From contig CALYNN010000104.1 in NCBI GenBank assembly GCA_945221685.1, positions 1 through 5,901 of the forward strand: 5,901 nt of DNA, written 5' to 3'. This stretch comes from an uncultured Clostridia bacterium. Its GTDB lineage: Bacteria > Bacillota > Clostridia > Oscillospirales > Acutalibacteraceae. The first letter of the stretch is position 1, and each line of letters opens with the position of its first letter. Of this stretch, positions 1 to 4,074 are shown one piece after another. Below the pieces are notes generated by a model, which saw only the letters and a list, made by a program, of their open reading frames with translations, searched no databases and was not told the origin of the DNA. The translations under genes were made by a program, and so were the position numbers.

Positions 1-332
1 GCTTAGGCTTAAGAAGCAGTGACGGAAGCAAGATTTCAATGTACTGTATGATGACAACCGGTGATTCTAATGCAAAAATTGTTGAGCGCGGTATTGTTAT
101 TACAAAGAGCGAAAAGAATGAAGCCCAGCTTATTAAGGGTGCTGATGGTGTAACGAAGTTTACATCTTCTTCAGACGTTAACAGCTCGCAGTATTTGATT
201 ACAATAAGAACAAGTGCTTCTGTATGGGCTCGCTCCTATGTAAGCTATACTGTTGATACGGTTGTTAACGGCCAAACAGTAAATGTTCCAATGGTTGCCT
301 ACGGTGAGATTCAGGCAATTCCTGCAGTATAA
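1..332 (+). CDS. C-terminal part of an unrecognised, probably extracellular protein (5' end outside window)
   Basis: The reading frame is open from the window edge (first complete codon at position 3) to a TAA at 330-332, giving 109 residues. An ATG at 39 exists but has no convincing ribosome binding site, and the frame continues upstream of it, so this is read as the tail of a longer protein. The segment is rich in Ser, Thr, Val and Ile and has alternating hydrophobic residues, as in a beta-sandwich. It has a pattern like VERGIVITKS followed by an SSxxYLITIRT strand and a SYVSYTVD strand. This resembles repeat-like beta domains at the ends of large secreted proteins of gut Clostridia, but that link is by general appearance only. 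No LPXTG anchor, dockerin or transmembrane segment is visible, and the end (AIPAV) is plain. It is followed 15 nt later by a small peptide gene that is probably cotranscribed. Function is unknown; the CDS call is fairly sure, the cell location is inference. Confidence 0.75.
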   Translation, partial: LGLRSSDGSKISMYCMMTTGDSNAKIVERGIVITKSEKNEAQLIKGADGVTKFTSSSDVNSSQYLITIRTSASVWARSYVSYTVDTVVNGQTVNVPMVAYGEIQAIPAV

Positions 333-347
333 CGGAGGTAACGGAAT

Positions 348-473
348 ATGAAAAGAATTTATGAAGAACCATTTATTGAAATTGAAAAGTTTACTGTTGC
401 TTCCACAGTTATTACTGCAAGCACCACCGAAGGCGGCTGGGGCGAAGGCGGCGACGAGTACGAGGATTTCTAA
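348..473 (+). CDS. 41-aa small peptide with Gly/Trp/acidic C-terminal tail, function unknown
   Basis: A 41-codon gene begins at ATG 348 and ends at TAA 471-473. A perfect GGAGG lies at 334-338, 9 nt before the start, and a strong terminator follows 19 nt after the stop, so the reading frame is well supported despite its length. The peptide begins MKRIYEEPFIEIEKF, passes through a Thr/Ser/Val-rich middle (VASTVITAS) and ends in a Gly/Trp/acidic tail (GGWGEGGDEYEDF). It has no cysteine, signal peptide or membrane segment. The N-terminal pattern M-K-x-x-Y-E-x-P-x-[IV]-E resembles a widespread class of uncharacterised short Clostridia proteins; this is from memory, not a search. The leader-plus-glycine-tail layout is also compatible with a ribosomally made, modified peptide precursor, but no modification or export enzyme is in the window. 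It lies 15 nt after the preceding secreted-type protein and probably shares its transcript. Confidence 0.72.
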   Translation: MKRIYEEPFIEIEKFTVASTVITASTTEGGWGEGGDEYEDF

Positions 474-492
474 CTCGTAAAAGCTAAAAGAA

Positions 493-527
493 ATAGGCTC
501 TGCTGTTTGGCGGAGCCTATGATTTTT
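493..527 (+). terminator. Rho-independent terminator of the left-edge two-gene unit
   Basis: An 11-bp stem pairs ATAGGCTCTGC (493-503) with GCGGAGCCTAT (510-520), with a single T-G wobble and a 6-nt loop (TGTTTG). The sequence GATTTTT follows. It starts 19 nt after the stop of the 41-aa gene and marks the end of that transcript. The opposite strand of the left flank is also T-rich, so it may act weakly in both directions. Confidence 0.88.
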
Positions 528-540
528 ATACAATCTTTGC

Positions 541-570
541 AAAAAAAAGCGGCACAATTATCTGTGCCGC
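541..570 (-). terminator. Rho-independent terminator of fumC
   Basis: A perfect 8-bp stem pairs GCGGCACA (549-556) with TGTGCCGC (563-570) around a 6-nt loop. On the plus strand it is preceded by eight A residues (541-548), which read on the minus strand as a run of eight T directly after the stem. It begins 21 nt beyond the fumC stop codon, as expected for a factor-independent terminator of that gene. Confidence 0.92.
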
Positions 571-591
571 CTTAATAATTTGTCTTTAATT

Positions 592-1968
592 TTATGCCAT
601 TTCTTCGGGATGAAAAACCTCATCAAACCGTTCTTCAGTTAAAAAGCCTAATGCCGTGCAGGCTTCCCTTAAGGAGATGTTATTTTGATATGCGTATTTT
701 GCAGTCTTTGCCGCGTTCTCATAGCCAATGTAGGGATTTAAAGCAGTGACAAGCATAAGTGAATTATGAAGATTTGAATTCATCTTTTCCTTGTTTGCAG
801 TGATTCCCGAAACGCAATTATTATTAAAAGAAATCATTGCCTCGGAAATCAGCCTAACCGACTGCATAAAATTATAAATAATTACCGGCATAAAAACATT
901 CAGCTCAAAGTTGCCCTGACTTGCCGCAAAGCCTATTGCGGCGTCGTTGCCCATAACCTGAACTGCAACCATTGTTACCGCTTCGCATTGAGTGGGGTTA
1001 ACCTTGCCCGGCATTATTGATGAGCCCGGTTCGTTTTCGGGAATTTTTATTTCACCTAATCCTAATCTCGGTCCGCTTGCAAGCCAGCGCACATCATTTG
1101 CAATTTTCATCAAATCAGCCGCCAAGGCTTTAATTGCACCGTGGGCGAATACTATTTCGTCCTTAGAGGTTAGTGCGTGAAATTTGTTTTCAGCTGTTAT
1201 GAAGCATTTACCCGTAATTTCGGATACAGCGTCTGCAACCATTTTGTCAAATCCTTGGGGAGCGTTAAGTCCTGTTCCGACTGCAGTTCCGCCAAGGGCA
1301 AGCTCCTTAAGAGGAGACACCGCCGCCTCAAGCAGAGCCTTGTCTTTTTCGAGGGAGGCTCGCCATCCGCTTATCTCCTGTGAAAATTTAATAGGCGTGG
1401 CGTCCTGCAAATGGGTTCTTCCGCTTTTAACAATGCCCTCGTTTTCTTTTTCAAGGCGTTTAAATGTTTTAATTAAAGCATTAACAGACGGAATAACTCT
1501 ATCCTCAATACCTATTACGGCGGCAATGCTCATTGCCGTGGGGAAGGTATCGTTTGAGCTTTGGCTCATATTAATATCGTCGTTGGGGTGCAGAAGCTGA
1601 TTTCCTGCAAGCTCGTTTCCTCTGTTGGCAATAACCTCGTTGGCATTCATATTTGATTGAGTGCCTGAGCCTGTTTGCCAAACAACAAGAGGGAAGTGCT
1701 CGTTTAGCTCGCCTCTGATTATTTCATCGCAGGCCTGTGAAATTACCGCAAGCTTTTCGTTAGTCATTTTTTCAGGCTTTAACCTGTTATTTGTAACCGC
1801 CGCCGCTTTTTTTAATATTCCGAACGCGTTTATTATTTCGCTCGGCATTGTTTCAATGCCTGCCCCGATTTTAAAATTATTTCGGCTTCGTTCTGTTTGC
1901 GCCGCCCAATATTTGTCTGCCGGCACCCGAACCTCGCCCATTGAGTCGTGTTCAATTCTGTATTCCAT
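592..1968 (-). CDS. fumC: Class II fumarate hydratase (fumarase C)
   Basis: FumC interconverts fumarate and L-malate in the cytoplasm as an iron-independent homotetramer of the fumarase/aspartase superfamily. The 458-residue product is full length (E. coli FumC is 467). Visible family motifs are TGSGTQSNMNANEVIANR (99-116), HPNDDINMSQSSNDTFP (127-143) with substrate-binding residues, GRTHLQDATP (183-192) with the catalytic His186, and the superfamily signature GSSIMPGKVNPTQ (315-327) on the mobile loop carrying the catalytic Ser pair 316/317. The TGSGTQSN wording separates it from aspartase, which has a different sequence there. The ATG at 1968 is preceded by GGAGG (1975-1979) at 6-nt spacing. 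The gene stands alone, with its own promoter and terminator, divergent from yicC. In an anaerobic Clostridia-type host it most likely serves a partial or reductive TCA branch, or links aspartate and purine metabolism (inference). No key residue is missing. Confidence 0.97.
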   Translation of the reverse strand: MEYRIEHDSMGEVRVPADKYWAAQTERSRNNFKIGAGIETMPSEIINAFGILKKAAAVTNNRLKPEKMTNEKLAVISQACDEIIRGELNEHFPLVVWQTGSGTQSNMNANEVIANRGNELAGNQLLHPNDDINMSQSSNDTFPTAMSIAAVIGIEDRVIPSVNALIKTFKRLEKENEGIVKSGRTHLQDATPIKFSQEISGWRASLEKDKALLEAAVSPLKELALGGTAVGTGLNAPQGFDKMVADAVSEITGKCFITAENKFHALTSKDEIVFAHGAIKALAADLMKIANDVRWLASGPRLGLGEIKIPENEPGSSIMPGKVNPTQCEAVTMVAVQVMGNDAAIGFAASQGNFELNVFMPVIIYNFMQSVRLISEAMISFNNNCVSGITANKEKMNSNLHNSLMLVTALNPYIGYENAAKTAKYAYQNNISLREACTALGFLTEERFDEVFHPEEMA

Positions 1969-1996
1969 ATTTAACCTCCGATTTTCTTTAATTAAT

Positions 1997-2025
1997 ACTA
2001 TACTCCTTTTTGGTCACTCTTTCAA
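1997..2025 (-). promoter_or_regulatory. Predicted sigma-A promoter of fumC
   Basis: Read on the minus strand, a -35 box TTGAAA (2025-2020) and a -10 box TATAGT (2002-1997) are separated by exactly 17 bp. Transcription would start near 1990, leaving a leader of about 20 nt that holds the GGAGG ribosome binding site. This was found by eye, with no experimental support. Confidence 0.72.
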
Positions 2026-2038
2026 CATTATTAATATT

Positions 2039-2057
2039 TGGTTAATATTGTAAACAA
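2039..2057. promoter_or_regulatory. Possible operator: imperfect Rex-like inverted repeat between divergent promoters
   Basis: The half sites TGGTTAA (2039-2045) and TAAACAA (2051-2057) each match the clostridial Rex consensus halves TTGTTAA and TTAACAA at 6 of 7 positions, but are 5 nt apart rather than 4. A perfect short inverted repeat ATTGT-AA-ACAAT overlaps it at 2047-2058. The site lies just upstream of both -35 boxes. AT-rich DNA yields such matches easily, so this is only a candidate. Confidence 0.2.
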
Positions 2058-2072
2058 TCTGTTAATAAACTC

Positions 2073-2101
2073 TTGACCTTATTTTGCTGAGTATCTATAA
2101 T
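2073..2101 (+). promoter_or_regulatory. Predicted sigma-A promoter of the yicC-remA-gmk-rpoZ-priA operon
   Basis: A -35 box TTGACC (2073-2078) and a perfect -10 box TATAAT (2096-2101) are separated by 17 bp. The AT-rich stretch upstream could act as an UP element. The start point would fall near 2108, about 30 nt before the yicC start. No other comparably good promoter was noticed before the downstream genes, whose spacing is tight, so this probably drives the whole cluster. Confidence 0.82.
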
Positions 2102-2138
2102 ATATTTTATATGATTATCCGAAAGGAAATGGAGAATT

Positions 2139-3017
2139 ATGGTAAAATCAATGACGGGCTTCGGCAGAGCCGTTAAGGAGATTGACGGCTATATAATTAC
2201 TGTTGAGCTTAAATCCGTAAATCACAAATATTTTGAATTTTTTTCACGCTGTCCCAGGCAGTACGGCTTTATTGACGACAGAATAAAGTCTTATGTAAAC
2301 TCACGGGTTGCCAGAGGAAAAATCGAGTGCTTCGTGGGCATTGAGGCTCTTAATACAGAAGCGGCAGATATTGCCGTTAATAATTCACTTGCAGAGGCTT
2401 ATGTTAAAGCGCTAAAGGAGCTTTCCTCAAAATATGAGCTTCGAGAGGACTTCGGCGCGGCAACGGTTGCAAAGTTTCCCGATGTTCTTGTTGTTCGCAA
2501 GACTGAGGAGGACGAAGAGCTTCTTTGGAGCTATGTTAAAGAGGTTGCAGAGGAAGCAGTAGATAAATTTATTGAAATGCGTGCCGCCGAGGGCAAAAGA
2601 ATGTACGACGATGTATATTCACGCAGTCAGTATATTCTTGATTGCGTTGAGTTTGTTGAAGAACGCTCGCCGCAAACTGTTAAAGAGTACAATGAAAAGC
2701 TTGTTGCCCGTGTTCACGATTTAATCGGTGATGCCTCACTTGATGAGGATAGAATATTGCAGGAGGTTGCAATTTATGCCGACAAGGTTGCGGTTGCAGA
2801 GGAAACAGTAAGGCTTCGTTCTCATATTGAACAGCTTCGCTCTTTTTTGCAAAGTGATGAGCCAATCGGCAGAAAGCTTGATTTTCTTGTTCAGGAAATC
2901 AACAGAGAAACTAATACAATCGGCTCTAAATGCTCCGACCTTGAAATATCACGCAAGGTTGTTGATATGAAGGGCGAAATAGAAAAAATCAGAGAACAGA
3001 TACAAAATATTGAGTAA
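2139..3017 (+). CDS. yicC: YicC/YloC family endoribonuclease
   Basis: The 292-residue protein is full length for the YicC/YloC family, whose E. coli member has been described as an endoribonuclease involved in RNA turnover. The N-terminal domain opens with the family hallmark MVKSMTGFGRA (1-11), followed by ELKSVNHKYFE (23-33) and RGKIECFV (59-66). The C-terminal DUF1732 domain contains the family's most conserved stretch, EPIGRKLDFLVQEINRETNT (241-260), then IGSK (261-264), and closes with KGEIEKIREQIQNIE (278-292). GGAG at 2131-2134 lies close to the ATG and an AAAGGA at 2122-2127 lies further up. It is the first gene of the cluster, and remA begins 6 nt after its stop. In many Firmicutes yicC is likewise next to remA and gmk. 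Family assignment is very secure; the RNA substrate in this organism is unknown. Confidence 0.95.
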   Translation: MVKSMTGFGRAVKEIDGYIITVELKSVNHKYFEFFSRCPRQYGFIDDRIKSYVNSRVARGKIECFVGIEALNTEAADIAVNNSLAEAYVKALKELSSKYELREDFGAATVAKFPDVLVVRKTEEDEELLWSYVKEVAEEAVDKFIEMRAAEGKRMYDDVYSRSQYILDCVEFVEERSPQTVKEYNEKLVARVHDLIGDASLDEDRILQEVAIYADKVAVAEETVRLRSHIEQLRSFLQSDEPIGRKLDFLVQEINRETNTIGSKCSDLEISRKVVDMKGEIEKIREQIQNIE

Positions 3018-3023
3018 TTGCTT

Positions 3024-3275
3024 ATGAATTTAGTTAATATCGGCTTTGGAAATTTAGTTAACGCAGACAGGGTTATTGCGATAGTATCTCCCGAATCTGC
3101 GCCTATAAAGAAAATAGTTCGTGAAAGCAAGGCAAATAATTCGCTTATTGACGCCACACACGGCAGAAAAACAATGAGCGTAATTATTACCGACAGTGAT
3201 AATGTTATCCTTTCTTATATGGATGTTAAACAGCTGGCGCTTAAATTTAAGGTGGAGGTAGATGTTGATGAATAA
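3024..3275 (+). CDS. remA: RemA-family extracellular matrix regulator (DUF370)
   Basis: The 83-residue protein matches Bacillus subtilis RemA, a small oligomeric DNA-binding protein that activates biofilm matrix and osmoprotection genes. The conserved core is visible: NIGFGNLVNADR (5-16), IVSPESAPIKK (20-30), LIDATHGRKT (41-50) and ITDSDNVILS (55-64). R16, P27 and R48 correspond to B. subtilis R18, P29 and R50; mutations at the first two of these are known to disturb RemA function. I chose ATG 3024 over the in-frame TTG at 3018 because homologues begin M-x-L-[IV]-N-I-G and there is no better ribosome binding site for the TTG. No clear Shine-Dalgarno is visible, so translation is probably coupled to yicC, which stops 6 nt before. 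It overlaps the gmk start by 8 nt. Its target genes in this organism cannot be told from the window. Confidence 0.93.
   Translation: MNLVNIGFGNLVNADRVIAIVSPESAPIKKIVRESKANNSLIDATHGRKTMSVIITDSDNVILSYMDVKQLALKFKVEVDVDE
3254..3258 (+). promoter_or_regulatory. Ribosome binding site GGAGG that decides the gmk start
   Basis: GGAGG inside the end of remA lies 3 nt before ATG 3262, 6 nt before TTG 3265 and 9 nt before ATG 3268. The two other clear sites upstream of plus-strand genes here (41-aa gene and rpoZ) use 9-nt spacing, which favours 3268 as the gmk start. Confidence 0.7.
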
Positions 3276-3840
3276 AGGCTTAATGGTTATTTTGTCTGCT
3301 CCCAGCGGCTGCGGAAAGGATACCGTTTTTAAAGAGCTTTGCAAGGTAAGAAACGATGTAGTTGAGTCCGTTTCCGCTACCACCAGAAAGCCTCGTGAAG
3401 GCGAGGTTGACGGTGTGAACTATTTTTTCTTAAATGATAGGCAGTTTGAGGATTTAATCAGAAATGACGGCCTTTTGGAGTATGCAAGGTATAACAACTG
3501 CTACTACGGTACTCCCGTTGAGGGTGTTACAAGGGCAATTGAAGATGGTAAGATTTGCTTTCTTATTATCGAGGTTGTAGGTGCATTGAAAATTATGGAA
3601 ATGTTTCCCGACTGTGTTTCGATTTTCCTACTTCCGCCCAGCTTTGAGGTGCTTGAAAAGCGTTTAAGAGGCAGGGAGTCGGACGATGAAGAAATTATAA
3701 AAGACCGCCTCAGCCTTGCTGTTGATGAAATGTCTTTTAAAGACAAGTATAATTACAATGTTGTTAATGACGAGCTTGACGCTTGTGTTAATGAAATAAA
3801 TAATATTATCAGCGCTGAGCTTGAAAAGCGCAACGCTTAA
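3268..3840 (+). CDS. gmk: Guanylate kinase
   Basis: Gmk phosphorylates GMP to GDP with ATP, an essential step in purine nucleotide supply. From ATG 3268 the product has 190 residues, slightly shorter than the usual 200-207. An alternative ATG at 3262 adds two residues but sits only 3 nt after the GGAGG. Visible elements are the P-loop SAPSGCGKDT (10-19), the GMP-binding segment SATTRKPREGEVDGVNYFF (36-54), E71 and the YYGTP motif (79-83), the lid-like RLRGRESDDEEIIKDRL segment, and a YNYNVVND strand near the end. Some conserved positions differ: the segment usually read as EIDVQGA is IIEVVGA here (100-106), and the P-loop has Ala11 and Asp18 where relatives mostly carry Gly and Gly/Ser. Its start overlaps remA by 8 nt, suggesting coupled translation. 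The fixed remA-gmk-rpoZ context supports the housekeeping enzyme rather than a paralogue. Confidence 0.93.
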   Translation: MNKGLMVILSAPSGCGKDTVFKELCKVRNDVVESVSATTRKPREGEVDGVNYFFLNDRQFEDLIRNDGLLEYARYNNCYYGTPVEGVTRAIEDGKICFLIIEVVGALKIMEMFPDCVSIFLLPPSFEVLEKRLRGRESDDEEIIKDRLSLAVDEMSFKDKYNYNVVNDELDACVNEINNIISAELEKRNA

Positions 3841-3864
3841 TCTAATTTAAAGGAGATTTTTATT

Positions 3865-4074
3865 ATGTTTAATCCGGATTTAAAAGAAATGCTGAAAAAC
3901 TGTAACAGTCGTTACAGCCTTGTTGTAGGTACTGCTAAAAGAGCAAGAGAAATAAGAGACGAGGCAATAGCAAGAGAAGAAAAAATAGACGTTAAAACAG
4001 TTTCTACTGCTATTGAAGAAATTGCAGACGGCAAATATGTTATTGAAGAGCCGGACGAGCTTAAGGGTAAATAA
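3865..4074 (+). CDS. rpoZ: DNA-directed RNA polymerase omega subunit
   Basis: The 69-residue product is a typical short Firmicute omega subunit, which helps the beta-prime subunit fold and join RNA polymerase. The family core is visible: NSRYSLVVGTAKRAREI (14-30) matches the conserved RYxLVxxxAKRAR helix, and KTVSTAIEEIADGKYVI matches the second conserved helix with its EIxxGK end. AGGAG at 3851-3855 lies 9 nt before the ATG. The gene starts 24 nt after gmk, and its TAA stop overlaps the priA ATG by one base (TAATG). The acidic C-terminal tail is not informative. Confidence 0.94.
   Translation: MFNPDLKEMLKNCNSRYSLVVGTAKRAREIRDEAIAREEKIDVKTVSTAIEEIADGKYVIEEPDELKGK

Noticed and set aside
321..324. 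PriA DEEQ (residues 321-324, coded at 5034-5045) as a possible damaged DEEH motif
   Set aside because: From memory, DEEQ is common in clostridial PriA and the surrounding motif is well kept, so it is more likely a normal clade variant than a defect. The coordinates given here are residue numbers.
171..557. 128-codon open frame on the minus strand
   Set aside because: It runs antisense to the secreted-protein tail and the 41-aa gene, passes through the terminator hairpin, and has no ribosome binding site or recognisable motif. The plus-strand genes have clear signals.
1184..1600. 138-codon open frame on the plus strand, with shorter neighbours at 992-1383 and 1661-2053
   Set aside because: These lie antisense within fumC, whose conserved motifs fix the true frame. 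They are composition shadows without start signals.
3054..3383. 109-codon minus-strand frame across remA and gmk, and others at 2680-2865, 2891-3157 and 3504-3746
   Set aside because: All are antisense to well-recognised family proteins and lack start signals or plausible protein composition.
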